NCBI RefSeq assembly: GCF_026914265.1
Contig: NC_069124.1
Span: 86,886,915-86,950,914 of the forward strand
DNA: 64,000 nt
DNA from: Mya arenaria
Lineage: Eukaryota; Mollusca; Bivalvia; Myida; Myidae
Direction of reading: 5' to 3'
The position numbers were made by a program, and so were the translations under genes. Positions 33,901 to 44,700 of the stretch are shown piece by piece (the first letter of the stretch is position 1; each line of letters opens with the position of its first letter). Under the pieces are notes generated by a model, which had not been told where the DNA came from, did not search any database, and saw nothing but the letters and a program-made list of their open reading frames with translations.

Positions 33901-36900
33901 TATCAAACTTGACCTGTATCTTCTAATGTTACACCTGTGTACCAAAAATTGTTCAAATCTGTAAGCCTTTCATGATTTATCATCCGGAAACCGTTTTTCT
34001 ATTTTTAGTAACAGTGACCTTGACTTTGGCCCCACCAGCCCCAATATCGAACTTGAGCTGTATCTTCTGATGTTACACCTGTGTACCAAAAATTGTTCAA
34101 ATCTGTCAGGCCTTTCATGAGTTATCGTCCGGAAACCGTTTTTCTATTTTTAGTAACAGTGACCTTGACCTTGGCCCCACCAGCCCCAATATCGAACTTG
34201 ACCTATATCTTCTGATGTTACACCTGTGTACCAAACTGTATCTTCTGATGTTACACCTGTGTACCAAAAATTGTTCAAATCTGTCTAGCCTTTCATGAGT
34301 TATTGTCCGAAAACTGTTTTTCTATTTTTAGTAACAATGACCTTGACCTTGGCCCCACCAGCCCCAATATCGAACTTGACCTGTATCTTCTGATGTTACA
34401 CCTGTGTACCAAAAATTGTTCAAATCTGTCTAGCCTTTCATGAGTTATCGTCCGGAAACCGTTTTTCTATTTTTAGTAACAACTAGACAAAGCTGTATAA
34501 TTTTTGCCTATTTTAACTTATTCAGGGGCCATAATTGGAGACATGATCATGTGATTCCAACCACAATCACAGGGGCAAATGTTCTCACCATGGCTAAAAG
34601 TTTGAAAAAGATTCATTCAAAAATGACGAAGGAGTAGGACGAACAAAACTAATTTTACCCAATTTAACTCATTAAGGGGCCACAACTCCACTCAGGATCA
34701 TTTGACTCGCACCAAATTCATGGAGGCAAAGGTTTACATCATGGCCATTAATATTTGAAAGTTTGAAAAAGATTTGCTCAATAGCTTCAAAGAAGAATCC
34801 TGGACAAAGCTAATTTTGCCCAATTTAACTCATTAAGGGGCCACAACTCCACTCAGGATCATGCGACTCTGACCAAATCCACGGAGGCACAGGTTTACAT
34901 CATGGTCATTAATATTTGAAAGTTTGAAAAAGATTTGTTCAATAACGACAAAGATGAATCCCGGACAAAAAAAAAACGGACGGACAGACGGACAGACAGA
35001 CGGACAACCCGATTCCAGTATACCCCCCCAAACTTTGTTTTGGGGGGTATAAAAAGTTGTCTCATTGGGCTGACAAGTGGCTTGTGAAATTTAATCCATC
35101 TAAATCCGAATCTATGGTGCTAACCAAAAAAAGATTAAAGCCCCTTCATCCTCCTTTGCAAATGTTTGATACAGTGATACCCTCTGTTGAATCTCATAAA
35201 CATCTCGGAATACATATATCTGAAGATTGTAGTTGGCATGTTCATATTGATTATATTAAAGATAAAGCTTGGGCTCGGATCAACGCGATGAAACGGCTAA
35301 GATTTCAATTAGACAGGCGATCTTTATAAGTTATTTATTTATCTTTTGTCAGACCAATCCTTGAATATGCAGACGTTATTTGGAGTAATTGCACCCAACA
35401 TGAAAAGAATGAATTAGATAAAATCCAGACAGAGTGTGCCAGAATTGTAACTGGTTGTACATGTTTGGTTTCCTTACGTCTTCTCGAAGTTGAAACTGGC
35501 TGGGAAAGTTTACAAACTAGGTGCGAAAAGCACAAACTTCTCCTTTTCTTTAAAATGAGAAATGGGTTCACTCCTGATTATCTTTCAAACTTGGTCCCCT
35601 CAACAGTAGGGCAAGAATCAACAAGATCTCTCAGAAATTCATCTAAAATCTCCATTCCTAGAACTCGCACATCATTGTATATGAACTCTTTCCTTCCTTC
35701 GGCTATTTCTTCCTGGAATAGTCTTCCAGCTGAGGCATCTTCTTTAGATACCGTGTCTGGTTTCAAAGAGTATCTCAAGTCAGTTACTTCTAAATCTAGC
35801 AAGTTATTCTATTATGGGAAGCGTAAGCTTCAAGTCCTACACACTCGTTTACGAACGGAATGCAGCTCATTAAACCATCACCTTTATTCGAAAAACATCG
35901 TATCTTCTCCACTCTGTATTTGCGGACGCCAAGAAACAACATATCATTTTCTTCTTTTATGTCCACTCTACTCTGATCATAGACTTTCTCTGATCGACTC
36001 AGTGGAAGCACTGACTGAAGTAACTCTTCGTTCACTATTGTATGGTGCTGACACTCTGACTTAAGAACAGAATTTCAAACTGTTTGATGCAGTCCACCAA
36101 TATATTCACTTAACAAAAAGATTTTATTAATCGACTCCAGTTTAAATCCATCCTATGACTTTTACTCTGCCTTCCTTCTTTCCTTCTCCTATCTCAACAT
36201 AGCTTATCATTATCTTCTTTTGCATTTTTTTTTCATTATCTGATATTAAATTATTTAAATTTGAAATTTTACCACCGTTCTATCTAAAATCATCTTACTA
36301 CTCTGAGAGCTATCATATTAATCCTTTACTTAGTAAAACCTGTATTTAATACTATTGCAAATAACTATTCAAGGAAAGGAACTTTATTAGTTAATTCTAC
36401 CGTTCCAATCCTTTATTTTATATGTTTGTAACAAATGCTGTATTGTTGTTTTTCTGCATAATAAATATGTTTAAACTAACTAAAACGAAACCCATACAGA
36501 GAAATTTGAAAAATTAGCTTAAATAAATGTAATAGTATAAGTCAAAGAATAAGCAATTACACATTTGGCACAAATTACTTAGCTATAATTAATGGAAGCA
36601 CTATGTTATATATGAAACAGACCTCACTTATTGTTGCATGACGTTAAAATGTATTTTTGATATCTTCACAAATTGCATTCAATTTATATTGCATTCAATT
36701 TATAGTTGCACTTCACAACACAATATACATGTATCAGTGCTCCAGCCAGGATTTGAAAAGGGCAGGGTGGAGTTTTGAAAAGGGCAAGCTACATGAGTCG
36801 TATAGCCTGGGCGATTGGGGGTTGTTGTGAGAGGTGTCCACCCCTGTCACAAGGAGGGTTTTGGGGGTTCCCCCATATTATTTGTTTTGTTTTCATACTC

Positions 36901-38777
36901 AATTTATATCATTTTCCATGATTTTCAGACTCTAACAAAATGGGTTGTTTTTCTCTCAAAATTTAGAAGGGTGTGTTTGAATATCAAAATAAAAATTTGT
37001 CTTTTTGTCTGTGTTAGTATGATTGTACTTTTCTGAAGTCTTCTTTCGTGCGATGTCACATATTTCTCCTAAATATCATGTAAAATGAAGAAGAAAACAA
37101 AGACAGTTAAACATTTGAAGCAATCAAATAAATGCACAAAAAATGTAGAGGACGAATCTTAGTTTGGTACGATTGGGCCTGGCTGTTATTTAATTGTCTT
37201 TGTTAAAATTATGTTTAATATGCTGATGTTTTAGAATAAAATGACAATAAAAATCACTGCCCTTGCTTAAAAAAATAACTTATAAAACATAGAACATTGA
37301 TAAAATAACTCGGAAAATCGTTCTGACAAAATGGCGGTTTCGGCGAATTTTGACATGATCGTAAACATGATAGGTAAACGCTGCATAAGGAATCAACATA
37401 TTTTTATGGGTGACAAAGAAATTTTCATCATGAATATTTAACAAATAAACTTTCAAAACATTTACTGAAAAAGTGATGTATTTGATTGTGTTAGCGCCAC
37501 CTTTCTTATGTTTACATATCGGCAGTAACCATCTGCTTCAAATCAACAATGTTTAAAATGGCCAGTATCGTCTGTACAATACAATAAACAATTATTTTAA
37601 AAGATTGAATTGTGCTTGACAACATTTTTCACCATCCCTTCGCATTTTCTATCGCATTTTACGAACTTTCATCATTGATTGAACGAGTTCTCAATGTATA
37701 TTCTGATTGGCTGACATTCAATAGGCACGCCTCCTGCCGATGTTTCCCTATTTGGCTCTTCCTAATTATCGGATTAGTAGATGACCGATTATGAATACAT
37801 AGGTCGTCTGCTCACTACACAAATACACAATTAGCTGTCATATGACTTGGTCAAGGCACATGGGAAGATGAAAGGGCAGTACGGCATATTTTAAGCAATC
37901 AATGGGGGCATGGTGACACCTAGTGGGAACACTATTATCATAAAGTATTACGTAATTTGTCTCAATTATGAAAGCGGATTAAGGGCTGTCAATCTTTTAT
38001 AATGATTTCAATAGTAAAAAGGGCACTAACCGGATATTTTGCGCTAATAGAGCATTTGTGAAAAGGGCACTACTCAAAAAGGGGGCAGGGCAGTAAGAAA
38101 AGGGGCACGGGCGCTGCGCCATTGAAAAACGGGCTAGCTGGAGCACTGTGTATGTTTTTATATTTAAATACACTCTCCAGACTGGCCAATCTTTTATACT
38201 GGTCTTTCATTTCCGGGCTGGTACGGAGATTTCTGTTGATTTCACATGGTCCGGAATTGGTCTAGTCCGGCCAGTCTTTTATACCCAACCTTGGCACCCA
38301 TCCATGATTATGTACTGGGTATTTGGTTTTTGTTTTTCTTCTTCTTTGTTAATGGCTACCCGTCAAATATGACTATTATGGCCGTGCGTAGGGGGGTTAA
38401 AAATAGAGTATGAATGTCAAGTCACCCAAGCTACTCAATCCACCCAGGTGGGCTTAACATGTGATAAAAAATTGTGCAATACCTAAATTACCCTGAAATG
38501 AAACAACTATCTAGTATGTACATAGTGAAAAGAAAAAGAATGTTAGTGCTGTTAAAAGATAAAAATATATCTGTACTGTCTAAGGGATGTGTGATCCATA
38601 TATATGATTGTATACAGTATGTACATTTCAAACCTTTCTGTGCTTACGGTACTTTGATTTTTCAAAAATATTTATTAAAGCTACGATTTCTCACCTACAC
38701 AAGTCGTCCAGTACATATCCCGGTATTTTAAAACTAGGAGTATTTGGTGGTTGGTTATTTGACTGTAACTGACTCAT
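24976..38777 (-). CDS. DCP2: DCP2, mRNA-decapping Nudix hydrolase
   Basis: Nine coding exons, all GT-AG with matching phase: 38777-38695, 31143-30992, 28579-28452, 28332-28234, 27856-27704, 27477-27365, 27170-26765, 26158-26098, 25211-24976; 476 residues. The start is [16 protein letters not shown], then the helical regulatory domain ([44 protein letters not shown]). The catalytic domain has [14 protein letters not shown] and [14 protein letters not shown], and a perfect Nudix box G(5x)E(7x)REVFEETGF, spread over exons 4-5. Box B region: [17 protein letters not shown]. The C-terminal third is Gln/Ser-rich with poly-Gln and ends [15 protein letters not shown] plus VLACIS. DCP2 cleaves the m7G cap in cytoplasmic P-bodies with DCP1. 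Introns 1 and 2 are swollen by transposons and minisatellites. No damage seen. Confidence 0.95.
28600..29925. repeat. 36-bp minisatellite in DCP2 intron 2
   Basis: About 36 units of a 36-bp sequence built on TACAATGATGCAGATAAATA plus CATGTCATGGGACACT. Units are nearly identical from about 29090 to 29760 and more diverged at both ends. Because 36 is a multiple of three and the unit lacks stops in most frames, long spurious ORFs cross the array on both strands; they are not genes. The array begins only about 20 bases upstream of DCP2 exon 3 (28579-28452). Confidence 0.95.
30300..30905. repeat. 29-bp minisatellite in DCP2 intron 2
   Basis: About 20 units of GGGTGGATTGCTGGGCAGAG plus TGCTATTCA. 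The core at about 30585-30870 is the most regular; the left part is diverged. It ends about 90 bases before the splice donor of DCP2 exon 2 (30992). Spurious ORFs (WIAGQSAIQ-like) come from its open frames. Confidence 0.9.
31144..32195. other. DCP2 intron 1, right of exon 2
   Basis: Non-coding. Includes a C-run near 31510 and a short TA repeat near 31902. No element termini recognised. Confidence 0.4.
32203..33470 (+). pseudogene. LINE RT, N-terminal and palm regions
   Basis: 32203-32650 reads [20 protein letters not shown] and [12 protein letters not shown], the linker between endonuclease and RT. After the oligo-T frameshift, 32661-33470 carries [48 protein letters not shown] (motif A), [20 protein letters not shown] (motif B) and [11 protein letters not shown] (motif C). 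The catalytic Asp residues are all present. Confidence 0.9.
33490..35052. mobile_element. Pearl-like non-autonomous element nested in the LINE
   Basis: The insertion has AATACCCCCAAA near its left end (about 33510) and the complementary TTTTGGGGGGTAT at its right end (about 35038-35050). Its core is six copies of a roughly 145-bp tandem unit (33680-34480). A partly repeated unit follows (AACTCATTAAGGGGCCACAA at about 34667 and 34827), then a CGGACGGACAGACGGACAGA microsatellite (34976-35010). A tandem core plus terminal ACGG/ACAG microsatellite is the layout of bivalve pearl elements, which may be Helitron-related. It carries no coding capacity. Confidence 0.6.
33680..34490. repeat. ~145-bp tandem repeat core of the pearl-like element
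   Basis: Units start at about 33680, 33825, 33968, 34113, 34292 and 34438 with TTTCATGAGTTATCGTCCGG and contain CCTTGACCTTGGCCCCACCA. One unit has a partial internal duplication, which explains the longer 179-bp spacing. Confidence 0.85.
35057..36064 (+). pseudogene. LINE RT C-terminal region
   Basis: Continues after the insertion: [20 protein letters not shown], a cloudy region with frameshifts at about 35330-35465, then [17 protein letters not shown]-like sequence ([18 protein letters not shown]) and [16 protein letters not shown]. The end has [20 protein letters not shown], the CCHC-like C-x-C...H...C motif at the end of CR1/L2-group ORF2 proteins. Stop at 36062-36064. Confidence 0.85.
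36735..38148. mobile_element. 1.4-kb non-autonomous element with CAGTGCTCCAGC termini
   Basis: Starts CAGTGCTCCAGCCAGG and ends with the inverse complement CTAGCTGGAGCACTG. It is flanked on both sides by TGTAT, a likely 5-bp target duplication (36730-36734 and 38149-38153). Subterminal AAAAGGGCA-type motifs recur near both ends (36766, 36780, 38018, 38058). The interior is AT-rich and non-coding. The CAG start suggests a hAT-like element, but the 5-bp duplication is short for hAT. Lies in DCP2 intron 1. Confidence 0.6.
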
Positions 38778-39592
38778 TTTACCGTTCTGAATTGGAAAAT
38801 ATTTGCACGTTCATGTTATTGTTTGATATACATATCAAAAATACCGAAGGTTCACGGCGATATCAACAAATCGGTTAGACTAAACTAATTTCCTCAAAAA
38901 GAGTCATAGAGATATTGAAGTTTTTTTCGAAATTGTATGCGTCCGATAATACTTTTCTATATCAGAACTCCTTTATATAGCACAATTGTTCTCAAATTGT
39001 CTGAATAAGAAGAATTAAACAGTAAATTTTAAACCTGATAATCGATTCACGTTTACGATTTTATTTAATCAAGCTCGCTATCTTTTCCCGCGCTGGATTG
39101 ACAACAAAATAATATAAAGCTGGAAATAGGATTGTATTATTGGTCTCAGTTTAGAGTAAGTAAAATATGTAAGTTCTATTTAAATCAATTCAATAGTCTT
39201 TATTTCCACCAGTAGCTGATGATTTTAAAACAATGAAAACAAAATGCAAGGGAAAAACGATTAAGAGTGAAGATACAAACAACAGTCCAAATATTTGTAC
39301 GTTGACGGATTTTTTTACGATTTTTGATATGGCAAATCCTTCACGTACAAATTGTTTCGTACCAAAAGTGGGTAGTTGTTCCGATCGGGATTCCGGGTTA
39401 AAGCATATTGCGTCCATAAAATATCATAAAAACAAGAAATATTACTAGATAATGTTATTTTATATTTGTTCTGTACCCCCAAAATAAATATCCAACGAAT
39501 AATTATGTGTTTGATGGGGTTTTCTTCATTTCATTCTGTCAAAACATAACGCAAGGCTGCAGTTCACAGTTTTACAACAATCTGAGCACTTT
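38778..39592. other. DCP2 upstream region
   Basis: Promoter side of DCP2 on the minus strand. A CCCGCGC patch near 39088-39094 is the only GC-rich spot. A 71-codon ORF at 39233-39448 has no recognisable family and is probably chance. Confidence 0.35.
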
Positions 39593-40498
39593 CAGGGTTC
39601 GAATTTAGACTCGCATACTCGCAAAATGCGAGCGATATTTGGAAATTGCGAGTGACTTTTATTCAAGCTCGCAAAATTCTGCGAGTGGCTTTTTCTAGAC
39701 CACAAAATGTTAAAAGGAAAGTAGAATAAACATGAACTTAATTCCGCTATGTAGTCGAGTGTGAACAGCCTATAAGTGGCATGTTTACACTACCGGTATA
39801 AAGAAGACAGTACGGAGTCACGCTCTAGTAGGTTTTCAAAAATAGAACAAATACGGAAAAGGCCGAGTTTTATCTCGAATCTTTCCGGGATGCTCCGAGG
39901 CGTGCATAATACAAAGTAAATACGAATGACGTAATCACCTAGCTCAATCATTGGCTAAATTTAGCGCTTTTGCGCACTATATGTAAACCCCATCATCCTT
40001 TGAATACATTTCCGCCCAACTGTCAAATTGAATAGACTTCGTTGATCGATATAGTTCATGGTCCAAAGTATCCACGCTACATTTACTGTTGCTTTTTTAT
40101 TTTAAATATATTTTATTTTATTGTTTTTAATACTTACAAGCTTAATGAAATCTGTAGCGTGCTTGTCGAATGGGTATTAAATTACCCGATGGCGAGGGTA
40201 AATATACAAAGTGAACAATGTCAAATTATTGGACAGCTTTGTTATCAAAAAGCTGCCAGCATCAGACGAGTCTTTCCATACCCCCCAAATAGAATAAGCC
40301 ATCAACAAGTTCTAGTAGTCGAGTCACTTTTAAATATTCATAATATGTCTTAGGTGTTAATTTCTACTTTAATTAGACAATATTATAAGGGAATAAAGCA
40401 AATAATAAAATTGCAAGTTTATTTGTCATTTTGCGAGTTGCCTCAAAATGCACTCGCAAAATTTTGCGAGTGTTCCTCAAAGTTAAATTCGAACCCTG
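39593..40498. mobile_element. 906-bp hAT6-like non-autonomous element
   Basis: Begins CAGGGTTCGAATTTAGAC and ends TTAAATTCGAACCCTG, 15-bp inverted termini. It is flanked by a perfect 6-bp target duplication CACTTT (39587-39592 and 40499-40504). Next to both termini are palindromic subterminal clusters of CTCGCAAAATTTTGCGAG-type sequence (about 39620-39690 and 40430-40475). The CAGGG start and 6-bp duplication fit hAT elements with short duplications. No transposase inside. Confidence 0.75.
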
Positions 40499-40994
40499 CA
40501 CTTTGGTCATGGCTGAGTTGTTATGATTGTATTTACGAGGTCTATCATGAAGCTTGTCAGTGGTGGCCGAGTTATTACGATTTGGTCGAGTTGTTCCGCT
40601 TGGCATAATTGTTGTCTGTGTCAGTCAAGTTTCGTTCTATTGGAACGGTAGATCATGTGTTTAATGCTTGTTTTGTGCAAAATAGCTTTGTTCTTACATG
40701 GTAAAATATGAATATAAACCTTTATTATCCATTTCAAACATAAAATACTTCACTAAATACAATTTCAATATTTTTCAAACTCACCCAGTTTTTGCACCAA
40801 CCCGTTTAGACGTTAGGGATTGAAAGAATCCCGTATAACACATCCATTATTTTAGACTAGGTGCTAACCCACACCAGTGAAGTCAAGAAAACCCACCAGA
40901 CTTCCTGCCACCTGATCCATTACACCACAAGGCCTATACAGTTTGTCGATATTTTGTTTATACATTAATGTCTATAAAACCAATGACGCAATAA

Positions 40995-41278
40995 TGCACC
41001 AGTCAATTGTAACCATGCCCCCCCCCCCCCCCCCCCCAGGTCCAGGGACTAGCAGGGACTTTCGGTCCAGCCAACCCCGGCTAAAATCCCTGTCCTACGG
41101 GGATGAACTGATGGTAAAATCCCAGCCAAATGCCCCCCACCCAAGGGACGTTAGGTTAGGCCCATTCCTCGCTATATTTTGCGTGAAGACAAAACCACAG
41201 CATTCACGGTCCATTTCCCCGGCTATCCCCGGTATACCCCCGGACCTGGGGGGGCCGTGGTTACAATTGACTGGTGCA
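40995..41278. mobile_element. Harbinger-like MITE, copy 1
   Basis: Inverted termini TGCACCAGTCAATTGTAACC and complement (about 22 bp), flanked by TAA on both sides (40992-40994 and 41279-41281), the 3-bp duplication typical of PIF/Harbinger. The 284-bp GC-rich interior carries a C-run and degraded palindromes. It sits about 450 bp before the kelch gene ATG. A second copy lies at about 59035-59299 in inverse orientation. Confidence 0.75.
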
Positions 41279-41281
41279 TAA

Positions 41282-41730
41282 CAAACTAAGCATGAAAATC
41301 ATGGTCATCAACGACAAAATTTCAGCAAAAATCAACATTTGATGAATGGGTGCAGCTTTTAGTATCTTAGTTTTAAAGCTCCTAATGATTTGCCACACTT
41401 CATTTTGGCATACTACACAAATAGTGCATTTTACAAAAACCTTAGCAATTACCTATCTGTGATTTTTCACTAACTGACATTCAGATGCTATGCTCCACCC
41501 ACTTATTTGCCTCATTAGCATATAGTTAAGTAAGTGGACCAGTTTGGAATTTTGTTCGTATTTCCCAAACATTTCATAGTTAATGCTCACTTTCATTTTT
41601 TTTCTTTAAATATTTAATCCTAAGTGGCACTGAGGCGTTAACACATGACCATTACAAGTTATGTCTGCTCTAACCTAAACCATGCTACTCTATTTTATGG
41701 CAGGAGAGTCGAGTTGAAACCCAATTAATA
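41282..41730. other. 5' side of the kelch gene
   Basis: Non-coding. The TTTATGGCAG| at about 41702 looks like a splice acceptor just before the start codon, so an upstream 5'UTR exon probably exists but was not located. Confidence 0.4.
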
Positions 41731-44700
41731 ATGAATGGTGAAGGAAGTACTTCGCAAGGCTCTGGTATTAAAATTGACAATGATATGTCATTGGCCTGGA
41801 AGCGTGTGACAGACTGCGTTTTTCCTGTACGGGAAGGGCAGTGTTCCTGTAGTGTAGGCAACAAGATGTACATATTTGGGGGAGTCATACACAGCAACAC
41901 ACAAGACCTTGTGGAGAGCAATGACCTTCTCTGTTTTGATGCAGGTGGGTAAATTTTAAATATACATGTTTAGACAGATATCCTCTTGTAACATTTTCAA
42001 GTTAGATATATTCTGGTAGTTCTCATGCTAATGCATCAATTTGCTAGGATAGATATGCAGAGCACATATCTGCAAATATTTTCAAATTCTATAACATGAA
42101 CAATAAATTTTGTGTTGAATGTTTACTCATTTTGTAGAATCTTGACTGTTTGACATGCATGTGTATTAATTTTCATTTTGTCAGTTTTGACATGTTTCCT
42201 GTTGCAGAAAGTGGTAGCTGGAGCTTGATAGAAGCAAAAGGCTCGATCCCCGAACCTCGTATTGCAGCAAGCTTAGTTTCTGTGGACACTAAATTGTATT
42301 TATATGGAGGACTGAATCAGGAGTCAGGCTGGATGGAAAGCTTCTACATGTTTGACACTGGTAATTACACCACTCTTTTTGTCACGTATGTTTTTTAAAG
42401 AAAAAAATGTTGATGGTTTAGTGCATGTTTTAACCATGGCAATATTTTAAAATCTAGGGATCATTTTGTTTGGTGGAGGGGGCATATCTTCTCTTTAATG
42501 ATAGCATTTGTTAAATCCGATCTGAACCAAGTTTGATTACAATGATTTTTTGCATAATATTCCAACAGAGTTAAGTTTAATGTAATAGCCAGATCACGCA
42601 ATTAATTCTATAGAACTATGGCCCTTGTATTATATTCTATAGAATTATGGCCCTTGTATTATTAAAAAATTGCCCATGTTCACTTTGTCTGCTCTCTAAC
42701 TTGAACATTTCTTTTCAAATCTTTAATGTGATACCATTAATGATTACATTGTTTATTCGCACAATATCTTGACTAAGTTTGATAAACGGTCAGACAACAC
42801 TTTAAGTTTATACAATTTGCTGCTGATGTGGTTTAGTTTAACAATGGTCAGAGTACTCCAGTTTCCCCCACAACAAAATATCACGCTCTCATGTAACATT
42901 CTTCCGAAGAGAGTGATTAATAATTATAATGTTTTTTAAACTGGTTTCACCAGGTTGTAAAAGGAAAAAGTTTAATATTTTTACATATACAGTGGAAACT
43001 CACTAAACCGGATATCCACAAAACCGGAATCCTCGGGATACTGGACTTTTTTCAGAGTCCCGGTTTTCCCCTTTTATTTTCAATGTAAAATAATCCCTAC
43101 AAAACCGGAACCTCGGAATTCCGGATACCGGACAAAAAATCGAGAAAATTTGTTACTTGTCAACGTAATTTTACCTCACAAAACCGGATGTATATTTGTT
43201 CAAACATGTCAAAATGATGTTGTGTATTAGGAATTCGCGTGTCACTTGGTCACTTTGTTTTGACAGCCGGTGCGTCGTTAAATATTGCACCTATGATGTT
43301 GTGTTAACTCAATAATCGATAATGATGATTGCGCTGTGGATTGACTGCAGCGCGATAATCAAACTTGTGAAAAGAAAATTGATTGAAACATTAATTTGTG
43401 TGTTGCTAAAAATAAAGAACTAGAAACGGTTATTAAGTGATCATTTTGGAGGGTTGTTTTATCTAAAGACTTCTATGATTGAATCAAATACGAGCGGTGC
43501 GTTAATTAAACTATCAAGCATACTTAACAAGCATTAAATTACGCGAGTTGTTTTATTTTAAGACTTGGAAAAAAAGATGATTATAAAATTGCAGAAATGT
43601 TTAATTATGTTTATCACTTTTGTATGTGCTTTAATCATGTCTCAACCTCCGTCTAAACGTCAACTTCCCTTTAGGTTAACTCAGTTAATATTTTGAGTAA
43701 ACTTACTCCGTACATCAAATCCTCACTAAACCGGAATCCTCACTAAACCGGAAATTTTGCCCAGTCCGGACCTTGTCCGGTTTAGTGAGTTTCCACTGTA
43801 TAACATTTAAATGTTTTAACTAACTTCATCAATTTTAATAGTAAAACATATTGTTCTATTACATTAGTACATTCAAAGTTAATAATAGTTTTTTCCACTC
43901 CGAAAGTAACTGCTCCCAGCAGGCAATATATTCATGCTAATATTCGAGTTTCCATATTAACTTGAAATTTCATACAAATGTTTACCATGACAATACCTAC
44001 ATGGTTACATTACTCTGGCTAAAATGTTTGTGTTATGCCCCCTGATGGACAGTAAGGAGTATTGGCATCGGTTTGTAATGGTCTTCTTCTTTAATGTATT
44101 AAAAGAATAGAGGATATTTATTGAATGTCCTAAAATGAAAATTTATTTCACTGATTGATCACAAAAAGCATTATTTTCACAAGTGGTGAAAACATGTATA
44201 TAAATGTTTGTGTTCATGAGTTACATGATATTTCACCAAAAAAAGCATTAAAGAAAAATAATGCATTTGCTTATTACATTAATTTTATAGCACAAACTTG
44301 TGAAAGACTGTATTTTATATTCAATGTATAATGATTATCATGCAATGCTTTGTACCAAATAAACCTTGATTCTCTCTGCTGTAAGCTTCATGTTTTTGTT
44401 TCATCATATATTATATGTTGTGCAAACTAAGGAGTCATGAAATTGTAGCAGTAATAATGAAACACCCTGTAAAACAAGCCCTGTATCTTTAGAGAGCAAG
44501 AAATGGTCAGCTGTGGAGAGTGAAGGGAGTCACCCCAGTGCCCGGGACAAGCTTCAGGGGGCTGTCATTGACCGCCTTATCTACTACTTTGGGGGATTCG
44601 GGCCGCAGGGCTCCCTGGAGGAGGATGACTGGGAGGATGTAAGAATGACAGAATTTTCTTCCTCAAGAAAACAAGAAATGTTAAATGAATTCCATTATTT

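Larger units (their letters stand above)
32200..36480 (+). mobile_element. CR1/L2-type LINE, 5'-truncated, split by a pearl-like insertion
   Basis: An ORF2 copy lying antisense in DCP2 intron 1. It begins downstream of the endonuclease, at the RT N-terminal region, and runs to the C-terminal zinc-finger-like end at 36064, with a 3' tail to about 36480. It is split at 33489/35053 by a 1.56-kb insertion; the reading on the two sides is contiguous (DIN, then KLSHWADKW). There is one frameshift at an oligo-T run (32641-32649), a stop just before the insertion and further frameshifts around 35330-35465. It is clearly better kept than the LINE at 4995-10360. Confidence 0.85.

Noticed and set aside
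39233-39448. 71-codon plus-strand ORF upstream of DCP2
   Set aside because: AT-rich codons, no family match, no splice support; also open on the opposite strand by chance.
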